Source: Desulfovibrio sp. G11 (GTDB lineage: Bacteria; Desulfobacterota; Desulfovibrionia; Desulfovibrionales; Desulfovibrionaceae). Taken from it: DNA of 64,000 nt. A model generated the notes under the pieces. It was not told the origin of the DNA, did no database searches, and worked only from the letters and a program-made list of their open reading frames with translations. Where the stretch lies: positions 372,001 to 436,000 of the forward strand of contig NZ_LT984798.1 of NCBI RefSeq assembly GCF_900243745.1, in the 5' to 3' direction. This document shows positions 53,116 to 61,836 of the stretch, piece after piece; within the stretch, counting starts at the first letter, position 1, and the number at the start of each line of letters is the position of its first letter. The translations under genes and the position numbers were made by a program.

Positions 53116-53637
53116 ATGCCGACGCTCAACGCCAAAGGGCCTGTCACGGTTATGGGCATAGACCCCGGTTCGCAACGCACGGGCTGGGGCGTGGTGCGCG
53201 AAGTTTCAGGCGTGTTGCAACTGGTGGACTGCGGCGTGGTGCGTACTGCTTCGGCGGGCAAGGCATTTTCAGACCGTCTGGCATGCATCTACCATGAGCT
53301 TTCCACGGTGCTAAGCCGCCTCAAGCCTGAAGAAGCTGCCATTGAACAGGTATTTACAGCCCAGAATGCGGCCAGCGCGCTCAAGCTGGGTCAGGCGCGG
53401 GGCGTGGCTGTGGCGGCCTGCGCGGCACATGGCCTCTCTATCAGCGATTACGAACCCACCCTGGTGAAAAAATCTCTGGTGGGTACGGGCCGTGCCGAAA
53501 AAGAGCAGGTAGCCTTTATGGTGCAGCGTCTGCTTAATGTCAAAAACGCCAGCTGGTCGCTGGACACTTCAGACGCTCTGGCCGTGGCTGTGTGCCACCT
53601 TACCATGCGGCGCTTCGCGGCCTTGACAGGCAAATAG
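53116..53637 (+). CDS. ruvC: Holliday junction resolvase RuvC
   Basis: A 173-residue RNase H-fold endonuclease that cuts four-way DNA junctions. The first catalytic Asp is in VMGIDPGSQRTGWG (about residue 16). AAIEQVFTAQNAASALKLGQ contains the catalytic Glu. The C-terminal DTSDALAVAVCH provides the last acidic residues. It starts one base after the mlaE stop and probably shares its transcript. The terminator at 53781 ends the SPOR-mlaE-ruvC unit. Confidence 0.95.
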   Translation: MPTLNAKGPVTVMGIDPGSQRTGWGVVREVSGVLQLVDCGVVRTASAGKAFSDRLACIYHELSTVLSRLKPEEAAIEQVFTAQNAASALKLGQARGVAVAACAAHGLSISDYEPTLVKKSLVGTGRAEKEQVAFMVQRLLNVKNASWSLDTSDALAVAVCHLTMRRFAALTGK

Positions 53638-53780
53638 CCCATATGGCTGAACACCGCCTGTATTTGGGCCGGGTCCGCCAAGATCTTTTTTGTCTCCGCC
53701 ACAAAAACAGTTACGAATACACAGCCCGACCTTCGTGCAAAAACTTCAACACACATTACGCGGCCGCACATCTGCCACGC

Positions 53781-53810
53781 AAAAAGGGCCTCGCGGCCCT
53801 TTTGTATTTT
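53781..53810 (+). terminator. Terminator after ruvC
   Basis: 9-bp stem (aaaagggcc with ggccctttt), TCGC loop, followed by gtatttt. Confidence 0.85.
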
Positions 53811-53936
53811 CATCTCCGGCAAAAGCAGGAAACTGGCAAATCTTTTGCTGTGCTCTGCCCGATCTGCCTGGCGGCCGGGCAATCGCGCAGGCGTCACTCC
53901 CCGGCAGAACGGTTACGCACAAAGCCGCGAGGGCTG

Positions 53937-54081
53937 GAGCAGAGTACCTTTAAAATGTGAAGCATTTCAAAGGTATCATTCTGCCGAAAAATAAATTTCC
54001 GGCAGAATCCACGTCGTGTTACGGCGCGCCGCACTTTTGTGCAACGTTAGCGCATCTAACTTTTCTCAAAGGTAAAATGCT
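53937..54081 (-). repeat. Family 1 intergenic repeat, copy 2 (about 145 bp)
   Basis: Read on the minus strand it starts directly after the cyclophilin stop codon with agcattttacctttgag. It then follows the copy at 38508 along its length: gcgcgccgtaacacgacg core, attctgccgg/ccggcagaat-type hairpin, and the tacctttgaaa...tttaaaggta closing hairpin. Confidence 0.85.
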
Positions 54082-54681
54082 CTATTCCACCACCACGGCC
54101 TTTTTGATGATGACGTTTTCCCTGGGCACGTCATCATAATACCCCTTTTTGCCGGTCATGACAGCGGCAATCTTGTCCACCACTTCCTGCCCCTTGATCA
54201 CCTTGCCGAAAACAGCGTAGCCCCAGCCCTGGGGAGTCTGGCTTTTGAAGTCCAGAAAATCGTTGTCCTTGGTATTGATGAAAAACTGGGCCGTGGCCGA
54301 ATGGGGTTCGCCGGTACGGGCCATGGCTATGGTGTATTTTTTGTTTTTAAGCCCATTATCCGCTTCGTTGCGGATGGCGGCGCGGGTTTCTTTCTGCTTC
54401 ATGTCCGGCGTAAAACCACCGCCCTGGATCATGAAATTCTTGATGACCCGGTGAAAGATCGTGCCGTCGTAAAAGCCGGATTTGACATATTGCACAAAGT
54501 TGGCTGTGCTGATGGGAGCCTTGCGGGCGTCCAGGCGCACGACAATTTCGCCAAAGTTTGTTTCAAGCTTCACTGCCGGATCGGGCGTGGCGGCCTGGGC
54601 CGGAGTCATGAAAGGCGCTGCCATAAGGCAAAACGCCAGGGCGAGGGCGCGAAACACGACGCCGGTACGGAAAGATTTCAT
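54082..54681 (-). CDS. ppiA: Periplasmic peptidyl-prolyl cis-trans isomerase (cyclophilin)
   Basis: A 199-residue cyclophilin. A signal peptide ends near PAQA-AT (about residue 30). The domain shows [19 protein letters not shown] with catalytic [12 protein letters not shown], and [16 protein letters not shown] with the Gln/Phe active-site pair. [20 protein letters not shown] follows. AAGGAG precedes the ATG at 54681. It folds exported proteins in the periplasm. Its stop is followed at once by a family 1 repeat. Confidence 0.93.
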   Translation of the reverse strand: MKSFRTGVVFRALALAFCLMAAPFMTPAQAATPDPAVKLETNFGEIVVRLDARKAPISTANFVQYVKSGFYDGTIFHRVIKNFMIQGGGFTPDMKQKETRAAIRNEADNGLKNKKYTIAMARTGEPHSATAQFFINTKDNDFLDFKSQTPQGWGYAVFGKVIKGQEVVDKIAAVMTGKKGYYDDVPRENVIIKKAVVVE

Positions 54682-55013
54682 ATGTATCTCCTTGCGCTGC
54701 TGCGGTATAAAGACCGGAAAAATCCGGCGGTGCATGAAAAACTACCATGCCCGCACGCGTCCATCAAGTTGCCACAGTTGCCGGTTAACGGAACCTGTAA
54801 CAGAATTGTCACAATTGGCGCCATTATCCGGGCCAGAGAGCACTTGCTAAACCCGGCTTGTGTCATATAGTATGAACAGGAAGATAAAAAATACGGCTTG
54901 TCCGGCGGACGGAACAGGCATGAAAAAAATGGCCCGTTGCCAGGCATTTCATGCTTTTCAGACGCACCTGTTCCGCGGGCGCTCCGGATTCAACAGTTTT
55001 TTGGAGGATAGTA
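54682..55013 (+). other. Divergent promoter region of ppiA and the BI-1 gene
   Basis: No gene is supported. A sigma-70-type promoter candidate for the rightward gene is TTGCTA at 54844 and TATAGT at 54866 with a 16-base spacer. Confidence 0.45.
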
Positions 55014-55718
55014 ATGACCAATCCCCGCAGTGTAGCGCATAGTGGCGTAAGCAGCGTTACTTCCCTTTACATGCGCCAGGTTTACCAGTGGATGACGCTG
55101 GGCCTGGGCATCACCACGGTTATGGCCTGGTTTGTTGCCAGCACGCCCGCAGTACAGCAGGTCATCTTCGGCAATTCGCTGATCATGATCGGCCTCATCG
55201 TGGCGCAGTTCGGCCTTGTCATCGCCATTTCCGCCGCAGTGCACAAAATGTCCGGCAGCACGGCCACAGGGCTGTTTCTGCTGTATTCCGCGCTGACGGG
55301 GGCAACACTGTCGTCCATCTTTGTGGTCTACCCCGTTGCCTCCATCACCAACGCCTTTCTGGTTACCACCGGAACCTTCCTGGCCATGACCGTTTACGGC
55401 ACCGTGACCAAGCGCGACCTCACGGCCATGGGCAGCTTTCTGTTCATGGGCCTGATCGGCATCATTATCGCCATGGTGGTCAATATCTTCCTCAAGAGCG
55501 CCATGATGGACTTTGTGGTGAGCTGCCTTGGTGTGCTTATCTTTACCGGCCTTACGGCCTATGACACCCAGAAGCTGCGCCGGTTCGGCGAAAGCGCCCC
55601 TCTGGACGACGCCACGGCCCTGCGCCGCGGAGCCATTTTGGGCGCGCTGACCCTGTATCTGGACTTTATCAATCTTTTCCTCATGCTGCTGCGCCTTTTT
55701 GGCGGCAACCGCAACTGA
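55014..55718 (+). CDS. BAX inhibitor-1 (YccA/YbhL) family membrane protein
   Basis: A 234-residue protein with seven hydrophobic segments. The family blocks VYQWMTLGLGITTVMAWFVA, ALTGATLSSIFVVY and the C-terminal FTGLTAYDTQKLR plus GALTLYLDFINLFLMLLRLF, with the conserved Asp residues, are present. Bacterial members are multi-helix proteins linked to FtsH control and calcium leak. GGAGG precedes the ATG at 55014; an earlier in-frame start at 54951 has no binding site. A terminator follows at 55761. Confidence 0.9.
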   Translation: MTNPRSVAHSGVSSVTSLYMRQVYQWMTLGLGITTVMAWFVASTPAVQQVIFGNSLIMIGLIVAQFGLVIAISAAVHKMSGSTATGLFLLYSALTGATLSSIFVVYPVASITNAFLVTTGTFLAMTVYGTVTKRDLTAMGSFLFMGLIGIIIAMVVNIFLKSAMMDFVVSCLGVLIFTGLTAYDTQKLRRFGESAPLDDATALRRGAILGALTLYLDFINLFLMLLRLFGGNRN

Positions 55719-55760
55719 TTGCCGCAATTCGGGCAACAGCTGAGAGCAGGTACGCGATGG

Positions 55761-55792
55761 GGGGCGAAAGGCCAGGCCTTTTGCCCCTTTTT
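55761..55792 (+). terminator. Terminator after the BI-1 family gene
   Basis: 12-bp near-perfect stem (ggggcgaaaggcc with ggccttttgcccc) followed by five T. Confidence 0.85.
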
Positions 55793-55817
55793 CACGCCTT
55801 GCCAGTGAACAATTTTT

Positions 55818-58376
55818 ATGAAAAAGCAAAAAAAACTTCGCGGAACCACTACGGCTTCCGCCCCTGCCAGCGGCGGTTTTCCCTCGACTGAGGAACTGCT
55901 GCAAACCCTTGCCGCCCAAAACCGCCCCATGCGGCTGGACGGCCTTTTGCGTGTTCTGGGCCTTGCCCGGCGCGAAAGAAAAGAACTTGAAGCCGCCCTT
56001 GATGATCTGGAGCGGCAAGGCAGCGCCCTGCGGCTGCGCGGCGGCCTGTGGACGCGCCCTGAAAACCTGAAAAGCATTACGGGACGCTTCAGCGCCCTGC
56101 GCGAAGGCGCGGGCTTTGTAACCCCCATGCGGCTGGCTGCCGATGACGAACAGGAAAGCCCCCGGTGGCAGTTTTCCGGCGGCAAGGATATTTATATCCC
56201 TTCGGCCCAAAACGGCGGTGCATGGCATCAGGATCTGGTGCGCGTGGCCCTTTCACCCGGTGCGCAGCGCGGCCCTTCACCTGAAGGGCGCATCGTTGAA
56301 ATAGTTGAGCGCGGCCTCAAGGAAGTACCCGCCCACGTGGTGCACCGCCACGGCAACAGCCTGTTCTGCCGCCCCGCGGACAGCAGACTGCCTGCCGATT
56401 TTAACGTGGAACTGCCCGCAGGCTCCGAAGCTCCCGCCCAGGGAACCCTTGTGCTGCTGGCCCCACTCAAGCCGCTGGCTTCAGACCTGTGGAGCGCGAC
56501 ACTTCTGGGCAACTACGGGCGCGAAGATGACGTGGCCGTGCAGGAAGAGCTGGTCAAGCTCAACCACGAGGTCCCTCGTGATTTTCCTGCCGGGGCACTG
56601 GCCGAGGCCGAAGCCCTGCCCGGCGAAGCCGATTTCAAGGGACGCAGGGACGTGCGTGACCTTGCCCTTGTGACCATTGACGGCGCGGACGCCCGCGACT
56701 TTGACGATGCCGTTCATGTCGAGGAGCAGCCCGGCGGCAAGGGCTGGGTCTTGCGCGTTGCCATAGCCGACGTGAGCCACTATGTGCGCCCGCGCGGGCG
56801 CGGCTGCCCCGGCGCCCTTGATGCCGAGGCCCTGTCGCGCGGCAACTCATGGTATTTCCCCCGCTCTGTGGAACCGATGCTGCCCGAAGTGCTGTCCAAC
56901 GGCCTGTGCAGCCTGCGTCCCCACGTGAACCGTCTGGCCGTACTGGCCGAAATTCCCTTTACCGCTGCGGGCAAGCCCGGTAAACCGCGTTTCTCTGAAG
57001 TGGTCATGCGTTCGGCTGCCCGCTTGACCTATGATCAGGTCAAGGCCTGCATACTTGATAAGGATGAAGCCGCCCTTGCGGAGCTGCGCGCCGAAGAACG
57101 CGGTGAAGAAGTGCTTGCCATGCTGGACAAGGCCTTTGCACTGTATACGGTTTTGCGCGACGTGCGCCGCCAGCGCGGCACGCTGGACTTTGACCTGCCC
57201 GAAGCCCAAAGCCGCCTGGACGACCTTGGCCGTGTGGTCTGGCTCGGCCACCGGGAGCGCAACGATGCGCACAGGCTTATCGAAGAATTCATGATCGCGG
57301 CCAACGAGGCCGTGGCCCGCCACCTGCGCGACGCGGACATTCCCTTTCTTTACCGTGTTCACCCCGACCCCGATCCCGAAAGGCTGGAAAGCCTCTTTGA
57401 CACGCTGGCAGCCACAGGCATTGAAAACCTGCCGCCCAAGCCCTCGCCTGCCGCCATGCAGGGCATTCTTGCCGCTGCCCAAGGGACGCCACAGGAATTC
57501 CTCGTCAACCGCCTCTGTCTGCGCGCCATGCCCCAGGCCCGGTACATGCCGTTTAACGAAGGGCATTTTGGCCTGGCCTCCACGGCATACTGCCACTTTA
57601 CCTCGCCCATCCGCCGTTATGCCGACCTGCTCACGCACAGGGCGCTCAAAATGTCGCTGAGGCTGGATTCGGGACCACTGCCTGCCGGTGAAAAGCTTTT
57701 GCGTATCGGCGACCAGATCAACCGGCGCGAGCGGGCGGCCATGGCCTGCGAACGCGAGATGGACCGCCGCCTTGGCTGCCTTGCCCTGTTGCCCCGCGTG
57801 GGCGAGCACTTCAGCGGTATTGTGGCGGGCGTGACGGACTTTGGCGTTTTTGTGGAGCTGGAAGCCATGCCCGTGGAAGGCATGATTCGCGTGGAAGACC
57901 TGGGCGATGACTGGTACGACTTTGACGCCCGCCTCATGAGCCTTGTGGGGCAACGCTCTGGCGTACAGTGGCGCATGGGCCAAAAGCTTGAGGTCGCCCT
58001 GTCTGAAGTGCATCTGGGCCGTCTTGAAATCCGCCTCATGCCGCTGGAACTGCCCAAGGGCATCGGCGGGCGCGGGGCGCGCAGTCCGCGCGGTTCGCGC
58101 GGCAGAGGCTCGCCTGCCGGCCGTGCTGCGGGCGGCCGCAAAGGCTCCAGTTCCGGCTGGAAGCTGGTTTCCCCCGGTGACGGCGAAAGCCGCGGCAGAA
58201 ACGACAAGCCCGCTAAAAATGGCAAGAACGGCAAAAAGAGCGGCGCGGGCAAATCGGGCCACTCCGGTCAGCCTGGCGGTCAGTCGGCCCGCAAGGGCAA
58301 AAACGGCACGGGCACACCCGCAAAATCCGGCAGGCCCGTCAGAAGCGGTAAAAAAACAGCAGGTAAGCGCGGCTGA
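55818..58376 (+). CDS. rnr: Ribonuclease R
   Basis: An 852-residue processive 3'-5' exoribonuclease. It has an N-terminal winged-helix region, cold-shock domains and an RNB catalytic domain (about 270-600) with the metal-binding TIDGADARDFDDAVHV near residue 288 and SPIRRYADLLTHR near 595. An S1 domain (about 665-735, GIVAGVTDFGVFVELEAMPV) follows. The last 105 residues are a Gly/Lys/Ser-rich basic tail. It degrades structured RNA and helps rRNA and tmRNA quality control. The stop overlaps the murJ start (TGATG). Confidence 0.94.
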   Translation: MKKQKKLRGTTTASAPASGGFPSTEELLQTLAAQNRPMRLDGLLRVLGLARRERKELEAALDDLERQGSALRLRGGLWTRPENLKSITGRFSALREGAGFVTPMRLAADDEQESPRWQFSGGKDIYIPSAQNGGAWHQDLVRVALSPGAQRGPSPEGRIVEIVERGLKEVPAHVVHRHGNSLFCRPADSRLPADFNVELPAGSEAPAQGTLVLLAPLKPLASDLWSATLLGNYGREDDVAVQEELVKLNHEVPRDFPAGALAEAEALPGEADFKGRRDVRDLALVTIDGADARDFDDAVHVEEQPGGKGWVLRVAIADVSHYVRPRGRGCPGALDAEALSRGNSWYFPRSVEPMLPEVLSNGLCSLRPHVNRLAVLAEIPFTAAGKPGKPRFSEVVMRSAARLTYDQVKACILDKDEAALAELRAEERGEEVLAMLDKAFALYTVLRDVRRQRGTLDFDLPEAQSRLDDLGRVVWLGHRERNDAHRLIEEFMIAANEAVARHLRDADIPFLYRVHPDPDPERLESLFDTLAATGIENLPPKPSPAAMQGILAAAQGTPQEFLVNRLCLRAMPQARYMPFNEGHFGLASTAYCHFTSPIRRYADLLTHRALKMSLRLDSGPLPAGEKLLRIGDQINRRERAAMACEREMDRRLGCLALLPRVGEHFSGIVAGVTDFGVFVELEAMPVEGMIRVEDLGDDWYDFDARLMSLVGQRSGVQWRMGQKLEVALSEVHLGRLEIRLMPLELPKGIGGRGARSPRGSRGRGSPAGRAAGGRKGSSSGWKLVSPGDGESRGRNDKPAKNGKNGKKSGAGKSGHSGQPGGQSARKGKNGTGTPAKSGRPVRSGKKTAGKRG

Positions 58377-59989
58377 TGGGTCTTTTGTCCGCCAAACAGC
58401 GCATGGGTGCGGCGGCCCTTATACTGGCCGCCAGTACCATCATTTCGCGCCTCATGGGCCTTGTTCGCGACAAGGTCATCTCATGGCAGTTTGGGGCGGG
58501 GAGCGAGGCGGACATGTACTTTGCCGCCTTTGTGGTACCGGACATCATCAACTACATGCTGGCCGGCGGCTTTATGTCCATCACCATCATCCCCCTGCTG
58601 TCGCGCCGATTTCAGGAGGATGAAGACGACGCCTGGAGCTTTTTTTCCTGCGTGTTCTGCTGGATGGCCGTGGCATCCCTGGCCCTGACTCTGACGGGTA
58701 TGCTGGCCGCCGGGCCGCTGGCCCGCCTGATCGCCCCCGGCTTTACGCCGGAACAGTGGGACCGGCTGGCCTTTTTTATGCGTATTGTGCTGCCCGCGCA
58801 GGTCTTTTTTCTCTGCGGGGCCTGCATAACGGCCCTGCTCTTTCTACGGCGCCAGTTCCGCGTACCTGCGCTGGCCCCCATTATCTATAACGGCTGCATC
58901 ATTCTTGGCGGCCTCACCCTGCCCTGGCTGGCGGGGCTGGCCCCGGTGCGCGCGGTGCTCTCCCCCGCCCTGCTGATCCATTTTGAAGGCATGACGGGGT
59001 ACTGCGTGGGCGTTACCGTGGGCGCGGCCCTGGGAACTTTCGCTCTGCCTCTGGCAGCAGCCATGCAGGGTGGCATGCGCCTGCGCCCCGTGTGGCGGCA
59101 TCGCCTTATGGGCAAATTTCTTGTCACCGCCCTGCCCCTCATGCTGGGGCAGACCATCATGATGCTGGACGAGCAGTTTTTGCGGGTATTCGGCTCTCTG
59201 GCCGGGGATGGCGCGGTGAGCCTGCTCAACTACGCCCGCCGCATCACGCAAGTGCCTGTGGGTCTTATGGGACAGGCTGCCGCCGTGGCATCGTATCCTT
59301 TTCTGGTCAAGCTGCTTACCGAAGGCGACAGGGAAGGCTTTGACCGCACTCTGCGCACGGCGTTGCGGGCCAGCCTGGGGCTTATTATCCCCTGCGCCCT
59401 GGTCATGATCGCCTGCGCCGGGCCGATTTTGGGCGTTATTTTCCAGGGCGGCCGCTTTGGCCCCGCAGACACCCTTGCCGCCACGCCCCTGACACAAATC
59501 ATGCTGGCGGTCACGCCTTTCTGGATACTCTACATGGTGCTGGTACGGGCCTATTACGCCCACGGCGACACCATTACCCCGGCAGTCACCGGCACAATCA
59601 TGACAGTGGTTTGTCTGCCCATTTACTATTACTGGGCAGTGCCGCGCGGGGCATGGGCCATTGCCGCGCTTTCCGGCGTGAGCGTGAGCCTGTATGTGCT
59701 GTGGCTTATGACCATTTGGGCGCGGCGACAGGGGCTGGGCGCTTTTACGGGCCTGGGCGGCCTTGCGCTGCGCGCCGTCGCCTGCTCCCTGCCTGGTGCG
59801 GCCGCCGCATGGTGGCTGAGCGCCCATACCCTCGGCCGCGCGGCAGATCTTGGCCTGCACCCTCTTTGGGCGGCCCTGCTGGCTCTTGGCTTGGGTGGCT
59901 GCGCCTTTATGCTGCTTTTTCTACCCTTGTGCCTGTGGCTGGCCCCGTCCATTCTGGAGCCTGTATTGCGGAGATTACGGCGAACATAA
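58376..59989 (+). CDS. murJ: Lipid II flippase MurJ
   Basis: A 537-residue MOP-superfamily transporter with about 14 helices. It opens with ASTIISRLMGLVRDKVISWQ, including the conserved Arg residues of helix 1. FGAGSEADMYFAAFVVPD follows, then the MurJ-type LLNYARRITQVPVGLMGQ and the late LVRAYYAHGDTITPA. It flips the peptidoglycan precursor lipid II across the inner membrane. It overlaps rnr by one base. The first of two paralogous small membrane-protein genes follows 22 bases later. Confidence 0.93.
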   Translation: MGLLSAKQRMGAAALILAASTIISRLMGLVRDKVISWQFGAGSEADMYFAAFVVPDIINYMLAGGFMSITIIPLLSRRFQEDEDDAWSFFSCVFCWMAVASLALTLTGMLAAGPLARLIAPGFTPEQWDRLAFFMRIVLPAQVFFLCGACITALLFLRRQFRVPALAPIIYNGCIILGGLTLPWLAGLAPVRAVLSPALLIHFEGMTGYCVGVTVGAALGTFALPLAAAMQGGMRLRPVWRHRLMGKFLVTALPLMLGQTIMMLDEQFLRVFGSLAGDGAVSLLNYARRITQVPVGLMGQAAAVASYPFLVKLLTEGDREGFDRTLRTALRASLGLIIPCALVMIACAGPILGVIFQGGRFGPADTLAATPLTQIMLAVTPFWILYMVLVRAYYAHGDTITPAVTGTIMTVVCLPIYYYWAVPRGAWAIAALSGVSVSLYVLWLMTIWARRQGLGAFTGLGGLALRAVACSLPGAAAAWWLSAHTLGRAADLGLHPLWAALLALGLGGCAFMLLFLPLCLWLAPSILEPVLRRLRRT

Positions 59990-60011
59990 CTCTGCTCCCG
60001 AGGATCCGCGC

Positions 60012-60539
60012 ATGAACATTGAAGACGTGGTAAACTCTACAGCCAAGGCAATGCTGGATTTCTGGCTGCGGCACTGGCCGATATGTTTGCTCACTCTGTG
60101 CGCCGTGCTGGATTTCTTGGACAACAACGACTCCGTGAGCAGAATTATTTTTGCCGCGAGCTTTGTGGCTACAGTTGTTTGCCTGAAGGCATTTCGCCTT
60201 GAGCGCTGTTTCTGGATATATGTACTGGTTTTTATTGGCATTATCGCCTTCTTCTTCGCCGATATAGAATCAGATGAATTGCAGAACGCTTTACACCTGG
60301 AAACATTTAACGAAAACTTGGTATCCCGGGTCGTAGAAGCTGTACTTTGGACAGGCATAGTAGCACTGTTGTCTTCAGGAATGTATTTTTTGCGATTCAG
60401 CCATACCGTCAGTCCTGCTGCCCTTATTAAAATACCCCTGACCCTCTTTTTTATGTACGTATTCTTGCAGCCGCTTTTCATGCTCATATGGTATATCCTG
60501 GTGATGTATTCATATGGCATTCTTGGCATTTCTGTGTGA
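60012..60539 (+). CDS. Small polytopic membrane protein, paralog 1 (candidate immunity protein)
   Basis: A 175-residue protein with about five hydrophobic segments (roughly 17-36, 42-58, 66-84, 110-128, 138-165) and no known domain. It starts MNIEDVVNSTAKAMLDFWLR. The gene at 61837 encodes a protein of the same length, near-identical over the first 25 residues and about half identical overall. The ATG follows GAGGATCCGCGC, also nearly the same in both copies. A convergent, broken gene for a putative cysteine hydrolase lies between the two paralogs. Size and topology resemble membrane immunity proteins of bacteriocins, but that is inference; it may simply be the end of the rnr-murJ operon. Confidence 0.8.
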   Translation: MNIEDVVNSTAKAMLDFWLRHWPICLLTLCAVLDFLDNNDSVSRIIFAASFVATVVCLKAFRLERCFWIYVLVFIGIIAFFFADIESDELQNALHLETFNENLVSRVVEAVLWTGIVALLSSGMYFLRFSHTVSPAALIKIPLTLFFMYVFLQPLFMLIWYILVMYSYGILGISV

Positions 60540-60577
60540 GCAAAGCCCCGGTACCCTCAGAACAGCCGGGGCTTTGC
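60540..60577 (+). terminator. Terminator after membrane paralog 1
   Basis: 12-bp perfect stem (gcaaagccccgg with ccggggctttgc), 14-base loop; only a weak T-run follows. Confidence 0.65.
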
Positions 60578-60605
60578 CTGTTCAGTATGTATTCCTGAAA
60601 GTGAA

Positions 60606-60727
60606 CGCAACTAGCGCAATTAACATTCAAATGATTGCTTAACGGTCGGCAAAGCCGCCCTGCAATCATTTGGCGACAAGGATTTGGAGACAAATCCTTG
60701 TAGAGCATTTCAAGTGTGAAATGCTCT
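60606..60727 (-). repeat. Three-hairpin intergenic repeat, copy 2
   Basis: On the minus strand this matches 33898-34010 almost base for base. The three hairpins are 60703-60726, 60676-60701 and 60629-60671. It begins 13 bases after the stop codon of the minus-strand gene at 60740. Confidence 0.92.
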
Positions 60728-60739
60728 AAGTGAATTACC

Positions 60740-61416
60740 CTATGGAAGCACCAAGGGTTTGGCCTTTGTCTCGTATTGTTTGGCTTTCTGGAGCACTCTG
60801 GCGAAATAATGTTGACAATTATTGCTAAGCAAATTGTATGGATTCCTTTCCTGCCAGGTATAAAATATTTCAATGGGGGCGTACTCCTTCTCCATTTCTG
60901 CACGCGCGCGGTCAATATACTCTTTACGGTATTTGGGCGTTTCTACCTGATAGGCGTTCAGGTTTTCTGTACTTTCTGAAAATGTCCCGCCCCAGGTAAG
61001 GCCGAAGTTACTGCCGTCGCTGCCCACAAAGTGCATATGGTCAATGTGTGGGCCTACGCCGAAGAAGGTATTCTTGCTATAACCATCTTGCAAAGGTGCC
61101 CAATCTAACGGCCTGACACCCATACGATAGTATGCCACTGCGGCGTCAGGTTCCGCTGTATAGGGTTTGAGCGCGGAATGATCTTTTTGTGCGTGCTTCT
61201 TGACCACATCCGCCACGCTCTCGGCGTACATGCGTTCTTCCAGAGGCGCCTCGGCTGAAACGGGCATGGGCGCGTTGAGAACAACCTGAGCCTGCCTTGC
61301 GGCCATGTCCGCCTGGCCTTATTCGCCACAAAGGTAAACTGCCCATTTTTCAACCGTGGCTGACCTGATACGTCATGTCCTGCCCCACCACGCCTGCCGC
61401 CATAACCTCCTGCCAT
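60740..61416 (-). pseudogene. Putative permuted papain-fold (LRAT-like) cysteine hydrolase, frameshifted
   Basis: The ATG at 61416 has an excellent AGGAGG site seven bases upstream and encodes a Gly-rich N-terminus (MAGGYGGRRGGAGHDVSGQ) that reads to about 61320. There the frame shifts by one base (61304-61323), and a 188-codon frame continues to 60740. The second part has HIDHMHFVGSDGSNFGLTW followed near the end by LLSNNCQHYFARVLQ. A histidine first and an Asn-Cys-x-His later is the order seen in circularly permuted NlpC/P60-type (LRAT, PPPDE) cysteine enzymes. The fold is inferred from motif order only. It faces the membrane paralog genes and could be a toxin whose immunity they provide. 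The downstream part could also be translated alone from ATG 61306. Confidence 0.6.
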
Positions 61417-61836
61417 TTTTATCCCTCCTGTATGACAATGGTTGGTGATTTGGCGGAAGTATGGCTCAATGACAACAACGCGTAAGACTGAACTGGTTCA
61501 GTACCACTATTTGCTTGATTGATGCGGATTATTCAATGGCGAAGGGCGCTTTCAAGCGAGTTCTGATAATTTTTTATAAACAAAACATATGATTAGAAAA
61601 TAAAAGCCTGTACAGTTCTTATTTTTCCTGTTTTTATAGCTGGTTAACTACAAAAAATATTATTGACAAGCCCTTAAACTAAACCCTATTTACGTGTATA
61701 CACATGAATAGGCACCCCAATTTTTCTTTGCCGGTACTTTTAACAACCCTTTTCTCCCAGCCGCGCTGGCTCCGTTTTCTTTGACTCAAGGCTGCTGCGC
61801 TACGGCAAGCATACCTCCTCTTACAAGGATCCGCGC
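61417..61836 (+). other. AT-rich intergenic region between the hydrolase and paralog 2
   Basis: No gene is seen. It is clearly richer in A and T than the surrounding genes, in keeping with an acquired segment, and holds the promoter candidate at 61663. Confidence 0.55.
61663..61692 (+). promoter_or_regulatory. Sigma-70-type promoter candidate for membrane paralog 2
   Basis: TTGACA, an 18-base spacer and TATTTA at 61687-61692. The leader would be about 140 bases. Confidence 0.5.

Larger units (their letters stand above)
53638..54081. other. Gap between convergent ruvC and cyclophilin genes
   Basis: Contains the terminator at 53781 and a family 1 repeat; no gene is supported. Confidence 0.7.
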
